From NCBI GenBank assembly GCA_958009055.1, contig OY253651.1, positions 1,054,001-1,118,000 of the forward strand: 64,000 nucleotides of DNA, given 5' to 3'. Under the pieces are notes generated by a model. It saw only the letters and a list, made by a program, of their open reading frames with translations, did not search any database and was not told the DNA's origin. This stretch comes from Choricystis sp. odSpoLacu1. Lineage: Eukaryota; Chlorophyta; Trebouxiophyceae. A program made the translations under genes and the position numbers. This document shows positions 10,535 to 22,418 of the stretch, piece after piece (position 1 is the first letter of the stretch; every line of letters begins with the position of its first letter).

Positions 10535-10944
10535 TGAAGAGGTGGTTGTGCGTGAAGCGGGCTGTCAAAGTTGCGGGCCAGCCAGACTGTGTCAGGCGCT
10601 GTGCCTCACTGGGGAGGCTAGCAACGAGTGTGGGTAGGTCAATTGAGGGTGATGGGGGGACGCGGGGCGTGAAGCGCGAAGGTGTAAAGGCGGGAGAGAA
10701 AGTTTCGACGTACTCTGATTCGACATTTTTTTTTTTTTCCGCTTTTTTTCGGCAATAGAGTCCTGACTTGCTTGCTGCCGCGCCATGCATGTTTTTACCC
10801 CCGATCTTCTTTCACGGAACCGCCCGTGTTGGAATGAAACAAAAAAGGGGGGGAGGGATTTGTTTGTTTGCACAAGTTGGGGGGGGGAGAAAAAGAAAAG
10901 AAAAGGTAAAAAACACGACCCCACACACTCCACTCTCTCTCTCT
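10535..10944. other. Intergenic region
   Basis: 410 bases between the cyclin start and the MCM7 stop, both on the minus strand. It contains T12 and T7 tracts near 10727-10752 and an A/G-rich stretch near 10830-10915. These probably serve as cyclin promoter and MCM7 3' UTR. No gene was recognised. Confidence 0.5.
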
Positions 10945-13900
10945 TCACTGCCCCTCCGCCAGGTCGGCCTGCGCGATGATGACGGTGGGCTCCGCGGGGC
11001 GCGGGTACTCGATGGAGAAGACGCCTGATGGGTGTGGGGGAGGGTGGGTGAGTGTTTTGAATGTTTTCCTCTCTCTCTCGCAAAAGACACTCCAACACAA
11101 CACAACAAACCAACTCACCGTACTCGGCGTACTCTTCCACGGACGCCCGGATTTGGTCGTGCTGTGGAAGTGGGGAAAGGAAAAGAGGTCAGAGTTATGT
11201 TTTTTGATTGCGCGACAGCCCTTCACTCTCTCCCTCCCACCCCCCACCCAACCAACTCACCGTGAACTGCCGCCCCAGCAGCGCCACCAGGTCGTCCCAC
11301 CCATACACCAGCCGCCGACTGCGCTGGGCGTCGTCCCGCAGGGCGGCGTACACACCCTCCACGGGGTCGCGCCGTCCCCCCCGCGCCCGCCCGTCCCCAC
11401 CCCCATCCACCAGCGAGTGCTTGGACATGCGCATCAGCCGCAGAGCTTCATCGATCTCGGGTTGGCCGACTTCATCGGCAAAGCGGAGGCGGGCCAGGGC
11501 TTGGGCGAGGCGCAGGATGGACAGGAGGGTGCGGGCGGTGGTGTAGGAGTGGGGCGTCGCGGCGGCGGCCTCCTCCGCCCGCATCTCAGCGTACACAGCG
11601 GCCACATACTCAGCCAGGTGCGGCGGCACCACAGGCATGTGCGACTTGGCGCGCGCGATGTACGCCCGCAGCACGGGGGGCGGCAGCGGGGCGTGCGCGC
11701 CGTCCGCGCGCGCGGGGGCGACGCCGCGCGCGTGCACCTCCAGCACGTGGGCGGCGAGGGCGCGGTCGACGTCTGGGTCGGCGACATCCAGGATGAGCCA
11801 CATGAGGTCGAAGCGGGACAGCAGGGCGGCGGGGAGGGCGATGTTTTCGGCGGGGGAGCGCCGCACGTCGTAGCGGCCCCAGGCGGGGTTGGCCGCGGCC
11901 AGCAGGGTGGTGCGCGTGTTGAGGGTGGTGGTGATGCCGGCTTTGGCGATGGACACTGTTTGTTGCTCCATGACCTGTGAGGGGTGTGGGGGGGGTGTGG
12001 GGGGTGGGGGTGGGGTGAGGGAAGGCAGGGGTCGAGACACCCACGCACACACACACAATCCTCCCTCCCCCCCCCCCTCCCCCACCCTCACCTCGTGAAT
12101 GGCGGTCCGGTCGCTCTCCTCCATCTTGTCAAACTCGTCGATGCAGCACACGCCGCGGTCGGCCATGACGAGCGCCCCCCCCTCCAGCACGGCCTCCCCC
12201 GTCACCACGTCCCGCGTCACGGCCGCGGTCAACCCGACGCCAGACGACCCGCGCCCCGTCGTGTAGACGGCGCGAGGGGCCAGGTGGGCGACGTGCTTGA
12301 GGAGCTGGGATTTCGCGACGCCAGGGTCGCCCATGAGGCAGACGTGGATGTCGCCCCGCAGCGCCATGCCGTCCCCCAGGGTGCGGCCGGCGCCACCCAC
12401 CAACGCCAGCAGCAACGCTTTCTTGACGTCGTCGTGGCCAAAGATTTCGGGGGCCAGGGAGGAGGCCAGTCTGTCGTACACGTCAGCAGCTGACGAGGCG
12501 GCATCCACGGCCGCCGTCAAGGCTGCATCATCCGCCGCATCCCCATACGACGGCTTGTCCTGAGTCACGGCCGTCACCTCCAGAAAGGTGGAGGCGAGCA
12601 GGGGGGAGCGGCCGCCCTTGCCGCCGCGGGGGCCGGCCGCCGCGCCGGTCGCTTCAGGCAGAAAGATGCCGGCCACGGTGACCGCGTCCCCCGGCTTCAC
12701 GCAGCGCGTCATCTCGCCGCGAAGGTGGAGCGTCATGGAGCGCGGGGTGGAGCCGGTGGGGACCTGGAGAGGGAAAGGTGGTGTTTTGGGTTTAGCGTGC
12801 GTTTGAAAACGCTCTCTCTTCCTCTCCCTCTCCGCCACCCTCTTCAACTCACCTCCAGCGGCAGCTCCTGCAACTTGACCTCCTGAAACTTGACAAACTT
12901 GGACCCCCGCGTCTGCAGGTGCAGGGCGGCGGCGCCCCCCGCGCGCCGCGCGGCGCCTGAGGGCAGGGCGGCGAGCGGGGTGAACGTGCGCCCGGTGACT
13001 TCTTGGTAGACTTCGATGCCGGTGACATCATCCAGGTAGGTGGCAACCGTGATCAGGGGCTTGACGTCGGCGGCGTGGGTGATGACGCCGCGCACGCGGA
13101 CGAGCGCGCCCACGTGGGGCGCCCCAATCGACCGCAGGGGCAGGGGCTTGGCCGTGGTGCGGGGGAGGAGCAGGACTTGGTAGCGGCGCAGCAGGTCGGG
13201 GGGGAGCCGGTTTTGGGGGTCGGTCTGGGGGTGGTGTGTGGGTGAGGGGGGGAAGGGTCGGGGTTTTTTGACGTGCTGTTTCTGCCGCTCACCACACACC
13301 ACACACCCACACGATCACACACTCACCGCCAAGCCGGACTGGTTGCCCGCCTCCGCCTCCTGGCGGGCTTGGCGCTGTGTGGGGTGGGAAAGGGTCGGGC
13401 AAGGTGAGTGTGTTGGTTTTTGGAGGGGGGGTGCCGTTTTTTGAACGAGCGTCGGCTTTGCCTTGTTTTCCCTCCCCCTGTGCCCGCCGCCTCTCCTGCC
13501 CCTCTCCGCCTCCCACACTCCCCAGCGTGATCTCCTCTTTCTCGCGCATGTCCAAACCTCCCAATCCCCCCCAATTCTCTCACCTGGCGCTGCAGCACGT
13601 CAAACACGTCCTCCACGACGTCGTCGCGCGTGGGGGGCGGCATCGCGGCGTCCGCCGCCGCCGCCAGCAGGCCTTCATACGTGCGCGCGTTGGCGGCGGC
13701 CGCGTCGGCCAGGTCGCCGTCGGGGTAGTACTGTGGAAGGGAGGAGGGAGGGTGTTGGCCCCATTCGTTTTTTCCCGCCGTCACGATGACGCCGAACAAA
13801 CGAAACATCCAAACACACACGCGACACCAAAACTCACCGACGCCAAGTCGTCCAGCTCCACTTCCAGCGTCTTCAGCTCGCGGTTGGCGATGGCTTGCTG

Positions 13901-14239
13901 GGGTGGTGGGAAAGGGGCGTGCAGGGGGTGGGCGTGAGTGTCGGGGGAGGGGCGCCGATTTGTTCCCATCACGCGTGTTTTTCTTCAATGCGCCTCCCGC
14001 CTCCCCCCCCTCTCCTCTCTCTGCCTCCCGCACTCACCAGCTTGCGCAGGTACTTGAGCTCATTGGACTCGGGGTCCAGATAGTTGGCCAGGAAGGCCTG
14101 CAGTTTTTCTGTGGAGCGGAGGGAGAGGGAGGGGGAGACATCGGCGGCGGCGTTCCCTCCCGCGACGCGCCGCGCGCCCCTCTCTCCACACCGTCGCGCG
14201 TTGCAGCAACTCACCCGTCTCAATCGCGTAGTTGGGCAT
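10945..14239 (-). CDS. MCM7: DNA replication licensing factor MCM7
   Basis: Subunit of the MCM2-7 replicative helicase. Ten exons, all in phase: 14215..14239, 14038..14108, 13838..13897, 13584..13730, 13327..13374, 12853..13224, 12092..12763, 11261..11974, 11119..11161 and 10945..11024. The product is 743 residues. MCM7-type blocks include [31 protein letters not shown] and IPRS-like TPRSM. The AAA+ core has Walker A GDPGVAKS (386-393), Walker [11 protein letters not shown] (about 446) and the arginine finger LLSRFDL. The usual zinc-ribbon cysteine pairs in the N-terminal domain are missing (see findings). It shares a 165-base divergent spacer with S-formylglutathione hydrolase. Confidence 0.97.
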
Positions 14240-14404
14240 GGCGGCGGGGACGGTGTGGTCGCGCGTGGGGAGTCGCGCAAGCAGGCCGCGCGCGAAAAGA
14301 GAGAGGTGTGAGTCAGGCGAAAAAATCAACGGCCACTCTGCGCGAGTTTTTTCTTTGTCTCTTTGCCCCTCCCGCGCGCTCTCTCTCAAACCACACTACA
14401 CGCG

Positions 14405-15388
14405 ATGTCGGCGCCCGAGCTCATCAAGGAGAACAAGGCACGTGCTGGTTGGCCAAGGACGACCGCGCGAGAGGGAGAGAGACAAAGAAACGCACCCATT
14501 CCGTTTCGCACTGACCACCCACCCTCACCCACACAACCCACACAGTGCTTCGACGGCGTCTGGCACCGCTACCGCCACGCCTCCCCCTCCACGTCCTGCG
14601 ACATGACGTTTTCCGTGTTTTTCCCGCCCGCCGCGCTGGAAAAAAACGCGTCCCAAAAACCTCCCGCCCTCATCTACCTCTCCGGCCTCACCTGCACCGA
14701 CCTCAACGTCGTCGAGAAAGCGGGCGCCGCCCGCGCCGCGGCCGCCGCCGGCCTCGTCTTCGTCGCTCCCGACACCTCCCCCCGCGGCGACGGCGTGGCG
14801 GACGATGCAGCGTGGGACTTGGGGCAGGGCGCAGGGTTTTATGTGGATGCGACTCAACCACCCTGGACGCCCCATTACCGCATGGCGTCCTACATCACGG
14901 CGGACTTGATTGCAGCGTTGGCCAGTGTGGGCATCGACACAGGGCGGCTGGCGATCACTGGCCATTCAATGGGGGGGCACGGCGCGCTGACGCTCGGCCT
15001 CCTCCACCCCGACCTGTTTGCTTCCGTCTCCGCCATCTCCCCCATCGCCTCCGCGCCACACTGTCCTTGGGGCGTGAAAGCGTTGACAGCTTATCTGGGG
15101 CCGCAGTCCGATGCGGCTGACGCGTGGGCCGCGGCGGACGGCGCGGCGTGTGTTCGCGCCTACTCCGGCCCCTCCCGCCACATCCTGGTCGACGTCGGCG
15201 CCGCAGACGAATTCCTTACCGCAGGCCAACTGCTGCCCGAGCGTCTGACGGAAGCTGCGGCGGGCAACAGTGGCAATGTGAGTGTGGAGGTGCGGGCGCG
15301 GGACGGCTATGACCACTCCTACTTTTTCATCGCCACCGTTATCGACGACCACGTGAAGCACGCGGCGGCCGTGTTGGTGAAGCAGTGA
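14405..15388 (+). CDS. SFGH: S-formylglutathione hydrolase
   Basis: Serine hydrolase that releases formate and glutathione from S-formylglutathione, the second step of glutathione-dependent formaldehyde oxidation. Exons: 14405..14437 and 14546..15388, 291 residues. The nucleophile elbow is GHSMGG (about 149-154). The remaining triad fits VDVGAADEFL (Asp) and YDHSYFFI (His). YLSGLTCTD and the oxyanion-hole region are also typical. Exon 1 encodes only 11 residues (MSAPELIKENK). The intron donor is GC (AAG/GCACGT), a GC-AG intron, because no GT donor keeps the frame into CFDGVWHRY. Length matches the cytosolic family with no targeting peptide. Confidence 0.95.
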   Translation: MSAPELIKENKARAGWPRTTAREGERQRNAPIPFRTDHPPSPTQPTQCFDGVWHRYRHASPSTSCDMTFSVFFPPAALEKNASQKPPALIYLSGLTCTDLNVVEKAGAARAAAAAGLVFVAPDTSPRGDGVADDAAWDLGQGAGFYVDATQPPWTPHYRMASYITADLIAALASVGIDTGRLAITGHSMGGHGALTLGLLHPDLFASVSAISPIASAPHCPWGVKALTAYLGPQSDAADAWAAADGAACVRAYSGPSRHILVDVGAADEFLTAGQLLPERLTEAAAGNSGNVSVEVRARDGYDHSYFFIATVIDDHVKHAAAVLVKQ

Positions 15389-15552
15389 GGCACAGTAAAG
15401 AATGGGTCGGATTTTGGTTTTTTGTTTTTTGTTCGAGGGTGTGTGTGGGTATATTTTAAAACGCCACGTTTTTTCTTGTCCTGTCTCTCTCTCTCTCTCT
15501 CTTCCCCTCAACACACACACCAGAGCACCAACCACACCGTCCCTCCCTCTCT

Positions 15553-18500
15553 TCACCCTCCACTCTTGGTCACCGCCGCCACCGCCCACCGCCCCGCCGC
15601 CTGCAGCTCCGGGTCGGCCGCCCCCGCCGCCGCGCGCAGGAAGGCTGCCAGCGTCGCGCGCTGGGCGACGGCAGCACCCGCCCCCGGCACAGTCGCCGCC
15701 ACATCCCCCACCAGCGAAACCACCGCCCTGACGACGGCGGGGTCGGCGCCATCCGCGCGGGAGGCGACGTCGGCCGCGAAGTCGAGGGCGGGGGGGCCGG
15801 CCGTGGCGAGCGCGGCGTCCGCGGCGGGCGGCGTGGCGCCGTCGCCCGCGGAGAGGCCGTTGAAGAGGCCGGAGTAGGCTTCCGCCACACCCGCCCGCAG
15901 GGCGTCGGTGTACTCCAGGGCGTCGTCGTCGTCGGGGGCGGCGGCCGCGGCGGCTGCGGCGGCCAGGGACGCGGCTGCCGCGAGAGTGGGCACAACATCG
16001 CCCGCGAGTGGCGCAAACCCGGGCCCCAGCGCCAGGGCGACATCCCCAAACGCGGACAGGATCGGGGGCTTCACCTCACGCCTCACGTCGGGGGAGCGGA
16101 GGGCGGTGAGCAGGGTGGATAGGAGGCGGGGCGCGTAAGGGGTCAGGGCTGAATCAACAGCCCGCGCGACGTCACCCAGCACCCCCACCGCCACGCTGCA
16201 CGCGGCTGCATCGTCGGGGCGGGCCAGGGCGGCGTCCAGGGCGGGGGCAAAGGCGGGCAGGTAGGTGGCGAAGCGGGGGCCGACAGCAAAGGTGAGGGCG
16301 CCGGCTGTGAGGAGAGCCTCCTCGTCGGCCGTGCCGCCGCTCGCGTCGCCGCCTGCAGCCGCGGCGTGCGCGTCGGCCAGCACCGCCAGCACCGCCTCCA
16401 TGACCGCGTCCGCGTGCCCCGCGGCCACGGGTTTGCCGGCATCGTCATCGGCCGCCAGGCGCTGCAGGGCGACGGTGAGCACGCCGCAGAGGAGGGAGAT
16501 GAGGTCGGCGCGGCGCGCGCACGCGTCGGTCGACGTCGCCGCCGCCCGCAGCGCGGCCGCCAGCTTGGCCAGGGTGGCGGGGATCAACGCCCCCACCAAC
16601 GGCAGCGCGTCGTCGGGGGAGCAGCGCACCACCTCGTTGATGGCTTCGTAGGCGGAGGCGGCGGCGCGGCCGGCGGCGGCGTCGGGGAGGGGGGCGCAGC
16701 GGTCGGCCAGCGCAAAGAGGGCCGCCATGATTTCTTGCACCGCGCGCGCGGGCAGGGCGCGGCCACCCGCGCCGCCACCCGACGTGGCGGAGGCGGCTGC
16801 ATCGGCGGCCGCGTCCGCCGCCGCCAGGGCCAGCTGGGACAGGGCGAAGCACGCCTTGTCCGCGACGTGGGGCGCGTCGGCTGTCGCAGCGAGCAGGGGC
16901 CCCACACACGCGTCCACCGCGCCCGCGGGCAGCGCCGCCCCCGCAAACTCGAACACGCGCCCCGCCGTCCAGGCGGCGGTGTGGCGCACCTGGGAGGAGG
17001 GGTCGCGCAGGGCGTCCAGGAGGCGGGGGAGGGCGCCAGCTGCCAGAGGGGCCAGCGACGTGGGGGGAGGACCGTCAACAATTGAGCCCAGGGCAAAGGC
17101 GGCCGCCTCCCGGGCGCGCCAGGCGTCAGGGGCGTCGTCGGGGCGGCTGAGGCCGGCGGAGACGTAGGGCGAGACGAGGGGCAGGATGGCGTCCCCACCT
17201 GCTGCGCGCGCGGCGAGGCCGAGCGCGGTCCCGCCCGCCATGCACACGTTCCACGCACCATCATCCGTGTCCTGCCCATCCTCCTGCTTGGTCAACTGGT
17301 CCAGCAGCAGCTGGGTGAGGGGGGCCAGCGCTTGCGCGATGAAGCGGTGGTTGGTGATGTTGGGCTCCCCCGCGTCGGCGGCGTCAGCGGCATCAATCTC
17401 TTCGTCCGCGATCGTGCACCAAAACTCGATCGCCTGCTTGGCCACGTCCTCCCCATCCTCCCGCACCGCGCGGTAGGTCAGCGCAAACAGGTCCTGCATG
17501 TACTGGGGCAGCTTGTCGTAGTGGGAGGCTGCGATCTTGACGAGACACTCAAACGCGGCCTCCCTCACACGCGGGTCGCGCGGCGCGCAGGCCGCCTCGC
17601 ACACACACTGCATCAAGAAGGTGCGTTCACCCGGGTTGTCAAAGTTGGTGGCCGCAAACTCGAGCGCGTTGTACAGGGCGCGCGTGGCGGCGAGGCGGAC
17701 GGCGGCGTCGTCGGTGGTGGAGGCAGCGCCGTCGGACGTGGGGGCGGGCGCGCGCATACCTGCCACCACCGCCGTCAACACCGAGTTGACGGTGGCCTGC
17801 TCCAGCACGTCTTCCTCCAGTTTGGCCATCTCTTCGCAGACATAGCCCAGGGCTTCCAGGGTGGACGTGCGCAGCGGCGCGGGCGCGGGCGGGGTGGCGG
17901 CAATTGTCGAGAGGAGCGACGGCACCAACTCTGGCCACGCGCGGGCGGGCAGGTCGATGGCGGCCACTTTGGCGACGACCAGGGCGGCTGTGTGGCGGGC
18001 GGCTTGGACCTGTGTGGATGGTGAGTGGGGTGGGTGAGTGGCGGGTGCCGGCGCGCGCGGGTCGTTGTTTTTCGTTGCCTTCCCTTCCTCCTTCTCACCT
18101 GCGAAGCCAGCGTGCTCAGCAGGCTGGCCCTGATCTGGGCCTTCACGCCCGCGTCCAGCGCTTTCCACTGCTCCGCCAGCTCGGCCTGAGGGTGGGGTGG
18201 GGGGTGGAGGGCGACGCGAGTGAGCACAACGACCGCCCCCGATTTCGGTCGTTTCAGCGCAATCGACCACGCCGCTTCCCAGGACGCCCACACGCTCCCA
18301 CTCTCTCCTCCCCCCTTCCCACCCCCACCTTCTTCGCATCACTGGGCGCGTCCAGCGTGTTCTTCAGGATGAGGCCCGCGATTTGGCGCGTCTCCGGCGG
18401 GCGCCCCTCCCCCGCCAACTCGGCCGCCAGCGCGGCCAGGAAGGCGGCCAGGTTGGCCGCCCGCGCGGACGCGAGGGCCGCCTCCGCGGCTTGGCGTGTG

Positions 18501-18562
18501 GCCGCATCGGGCGACTGGGCGGAGGAGAGGATTGGGGTGAGGTCGGGCACGGCGGCCGCCAT
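15553..18562 (-). CDS. KPNB1: Importin subunit beta-1 (karyopherin beta)
   Basis: Nuclear import receptor that carries cargo through the pore with importin alpha and Ran. Exons: 18329..18562, 18099..18185 and 15553..18009, 925 residues. The importin-beta N-terminal domain has RQIAGLILKNTLDA and QWKALDAGVKAQIRASLLSTL. HEAT repeats run to the end, including YVCEEMAKLEEDVLEQATVN, FECLVKIAASHYDKL, the acidic-loop neighbourhood IEFWCTIADEEIDA, and VRHTAAWTAGRVFE. The first intron donor is GTGGGG, weaker than the usual GTGAGT here. Ala-rich spacer stretches make it slightly longer than typical orthologues (about 870 residues). Confidence 0.95.
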
Positions 18563-18907
18563 TGGGAGACAGGAAACGGGGGAGTGAGCCGGGACGAAGA
18601 AAGAACGGTGGCACCCCGACGCCTCCCGGTGGTGGGAACTGCTGGGGTGTGCCTCCGCCTTGAACAAGAAATGCAGGCGCCCCGACCTCGGCGCGGGCTT
18701 TTGTTTGTTCGAGTGTTGTGTGTGTTCAGTGAAAAAAAAAACCAATCGCTTCACTCTTCTTTCCCCAGCGTCATCGCACACACCGGGTGTGGCCGACACG
18801 CGAGCCGCCCTGCAGCCTCGGTAGCACCTGAACCACACGCCCGCGTCACGGCCTGAGACGCTGGGCTCTCACCACAGACAGCCCGCGCGGCCCAATCGCA
18901 ACACACA
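18563..18907. promoter_or_regulatory. Divergent spacer between KPNB1 and PLAA
   Basis: 345 bases between two start codons pointing apart. It carries an A9 tract near 18730 followed by CCAATC. This resembles a CCAAT box on the plus strand, about 170 bases from the PLAA start. Otherwise no element was recognised. Confidence 0.35.
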
Positions 18908-21717
18908 ATGGACGACGACGCGGGCGGCCTGCACCTGCGCGCCGAGCTGCGCGGCCACACGGAGGACGTGAGTGTTGGTGTGTGTGTGTGTGTGTGTGCG
19001 TGCGTGGCCACTGATGGGCCGGACGCGGTGGCGCGCGCTTCTCTCTTCGCACAAACACAGCGATGCCGTTCCGACCGCTGTCTCTCTTCTCCCCACCCAC
19101 ACTCACACAGGTCCGCGCCCTGGCCGTCCTCCCCGACGGCACCCTGGCCACCGGCTCCCGAGACAAGACCATCAAACTGTGGAAGGTGGACGCGGGCGGC
19201 GCCTTTGCCGAGGCAGCGACGTTGGTGAGTGTGTGTGTGTGTGGGGGGGGGTGGAGAGAGGGAAACGACAGCGGCGTTGCCACACACCCAACCTCCGTTC
19301 CTCCCCACACACCCACACAGATCGGCCACACCGACTACGTGACCTGCCTCGCCGTCACCCCAGCCGGCGGCCTGGCCTCGGGCTCGCGCGACACGACCGC
19401 CATTCTGTGGGACGTGGCCGCAGCCGAGCCGTCTGCGCGCGCCACCGGCGCGCACAAGCACGCCCTGGCCGGCGTCGCCGTCACCCCCGGCGGCGTGCTG
19501 CTGACGGCCGCCCTGGACTCGCGCCTGGTGGCGTGGACGGCGGGGAGTGGGGGCGCCCCCCCCCCCACCCCCGTGCGCGCGTGGGCGCACTCGGGCCCCG
19601 TCCAGTGCTTGACCCCCCTCCCCGGCGGCTCCCACGCCGCCACCGGGTGCGCTGATGGTGGACTCAGGCTGGTACGGGTGGATGATGTTGTCGCGGCGGG
19701 CGGCGACAGTCTGGAGGAGGGGCGGGTTGCTGCCTCGGTTGCCGCACACGATGACACGCTGCGCGGGCTGGCCCTCCTCCCCGCCACCCCGGACGGCGCT
19801 CCCGCGCCTCGGCTGGTGACCGCCTCCCACGACGCCACTGCCAAAGTGTGGGCCCTGCCCGAGGGCGCGCTGGCGGCAGCGGGCGGCGGCGGGTCATCAC
19901 CCGCCGCCACGCTGGCGCCACCCACCCTGGTCGCCACACTGGCCGGCCACACCGCCCTCGTCTACAGTGCCGCCGCCTCCGCCGACGGCATCCACGTCGC
20001 CACCGCGTCCGAGGACGGGTCGGCCCGCGTGTGGGCGGTGTGCGCGGGCGGCGGCGCGGCCCGCGTCGCCACGGTGCGCCACCCGGGGTGCGTGTGGGCG
20101 GCCGCCTTCCTGCCCGACGGCGACCTCGTCACCGCCTGCTCTGATGGTGTCGCCCGCGTGTGGACGGCGGACGAGGGGCGTGCCGCCCCGCCCGAGGCGG
20201 CGGCCGCGCTGGCGGCGCAGATTGCGGCGCGAGATGAGGCCGCGGCTGCGGCCGCGGCCACGGGCGGCGCCCCCGCCCTGCCCCCCGGCATCCAGCCTGT
20301 GGATGCAGCCGTGCTGCAAGCTCCCGCCCCCCCCGGCAAGACGGTCGTCGTGGCGGATGGCGGGGGTGGGGCGAGCGTGTGGGAGGCCGGGGCGGACGGC
20401 ACGTGGACGCGCGTGGGCGAAGTTGTCTCCGGCCCCGGCGCCGGCGGCGGCGGTGGTGGCGCCGCCGGTGGCTGGCACGCGGGCCAAGCCTGGGACTACC
20501 TGTTCGACGTGGACGCGGCCGAGGGGGCGCCCCCGCTCAAGCTGGCGTACAACAAGGGGGAAAACCCGTACACTGCGGCCGACCGCTTTTTGGAGGAAAA
20601 CGGGTTGCCCCAATCCTACCGCGAAACCATCGTCAACCACATCATCCAGCATGCGGGGCCCGCAGCGGCTGCCGCTGCGGCTGCTGCCGTTGTCAACGTG
20701 GACCCGTTGACGGGGGGGGGGGCGTACGTGCCGCCCCCGCTCGGCGGTGGTGGCGGGGGCGCCGCCGCCACCACCGCCGCCGCCGATCCGTTCACTGGCG
20801 CCGGCGCCTACGTGCCGCCACCGCCCGCTGGTGGCGGCGCCGTCCCCCCCTCCCCTCCCGCCCCCGGCGGATTTGCGGTCACGGGGGGCGGCGCCGACCC
20901 CTTCACTGGGAGCGCGCGCGCCGCCTCCTCCTCCACCCCCCCCCTCCCCACCTACGTCGTCTTCGACGCGTCCCCCCGCGCCGCCGCCGTCGCCGACAAA
21001 GCCGCCTCCCTGGCCGCGGACGCGGGCGTGCCTGTGGACAGGGGCGACCTGGCGGTGTTGGCGGCCGCGGCCGCCGAGCGCGCGCCGCTGCCGCCGCCCG
21101 CGGCGTTGCTGCTCGCGACCGCGCTGGCCACGTGGCCGGCGGCCGCCCTGTTCCCCGTGCTCGACATTGCTCGCCTGGTGGCGTTGACGCCCGAGGGCGC
21201 GGCCGCGCTGGCGGCGGGAGCGGGGGAGGTGGCCGCCGACGCCGGCGGCGGCCTCGGCCGCGCGCTGGCTGCCGTCGCCACCGCCACCCACCCTTCCCCC
21301 CCCGGCCTGGCCACCGCGTGCCGCGCCATCGCCAACGCGGCTCGCCACCCGCCGTTGCGCGCGTGGGCGGGCGGCAGGCTGGTGGTGCTCGCTGGGGTGG
21401 CGCGCGCGGCCGCGGCGAGCGGCGCGCCCGCCGCGGTCAGTGCCGCTGCGGCGGCCACCCTCAACCTGGGCCTGCTGGCGGGGGACGGCCCCCCCAGCGC
21501 CGCTGCTGTCGCTGCCCCCGCCCTGGCGTCCGCTGCTGCCGCCGTGGCGGGCGTGGGGGATGATGAGGCTGCCATGCGCGCGTTGTCCGGTGTGCGCGCC
21601 GCGCTGCGCAACGGTGGCGCGGGCGCCGCCCCGGCCGTGCGGGACGCCCTGGGGGACGCGCTGACGTTGGCGGGCCAGAATGCAGCGGCAGTGGCGCTGG
21701 TGGTGGAGTTGGGGTGA
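18908..21717 (+). CDS. PLAA: PLAA/Ufd3/Doa1-like ubiquitin-binding WD40 protein
   Basis: Cofactor of the Cdc48/p97 segregase that binds ubiquitin and controls ubiquitin recycling and membrane traffic. Exons: 18908..18967, 19111..19224 and 19321..21717, 856 residues. WD40 blades occupy residues 1 to ~430 (LATGSRDKTIKLWKV, LASGSRDTTAILWDV, VTACSDGVARVWTADEG). The PFU domain follows near 440-505 (WDYLFDVDAAEG, LKLAYNKGENPYTAADRFLEENGLP). Three linker motifs of the form DPxTGxGAYVPP come next, then a C-terminal PUL armadillo domain (about 610-856) that would bind Cdc48. The domain order is exactly that of yeast Doa1. The repeated DPFTG motif is a family feature. Confidence 0.96.
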
Positions 21718-21794
21718 ATGGTTTTTTATCTTTCCTTTTTTTGTCAATCCAACGACGGCACACCATCTTTTTCACACACACATCAAACACATCT

Positions 21795-22418
21795 TCACGG
21801 CACCACCGCCACCGCCTCAATCTCCACCAACGCGCCCAGGGGCAGCGTTTTCACGGCAAAGCACGCGCGCGCGGGGGGGTCAACAGGGAACATCTCCCCA
21901 TACACCACGTTGACCGCCCCGAAATCCGCCATGTCGGCCAGCAGCACGGTCGTCTTGACGACGTGGGCGGGGGAGGAGCCGGCCGCCTTGAGAATCGCGG
22001 CCAGGTTGGTCAAGCACTGGCGCGCCTGGTCGGCCGCGCCGCCCTGGGCGAGGTCCTTGGTCCCTGGAACCAGGGCCACCTGCCCCGACACGTACGCCAT
22101 GCCGCCGGCGACGATGGCCTGGGAGTAGGGGCCGACGGCTCCCGGGGCGTCGTCGGTGGAGATGACGGTGCGGGTGGAGGCTGAGGAGGGAAGGAAAAAA
22201 GGGTTTGATCAACAAAGCCGGAATCCCCTCTTTTTTCTTCTCCCTTGTGGAGAGTGTTTCCACACGCACTCATCACACGCAGACAGAGCCGCCAAAACAC
22301 CAAACCAAAACTCACCCGCAGCAGATGCGGCCACCGCACGGCGCGGCGTGCGCGGCGCCAGGGCGCGGGCGGGGGACGGGGCGGCCACCCGGGCCAGGGA
22401 GGCGAGGCGGAAGGCCAT
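21795..22418 (-). CDS. RIDA: RidA/YjgF reactive-intermediate deaminase, plastid-targeted
   Basis: Hydrolyses reactive enamine/imine intermediates from threonine dehydratase and related PLP enzymes, protecting branched-chain amino-acid synthesis. Exons: 22316..22418 and 21795..22180, 162 residues. The first ~35 residues are Ala/Arg/Ser-rich without acids (MAFRLASLARVAAPS), a plastid leader. The core has GPYSQAIVAGGMAYVSGQ, QARQCLTNLAAIL and the signature ARACFAVKTLPLGALVEIEAVAV, including the catalytic arginine before the hydrophobic strand. The 3' ends of RIDA and PLAA are only 77 bases apart. Confidence 0.96.
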
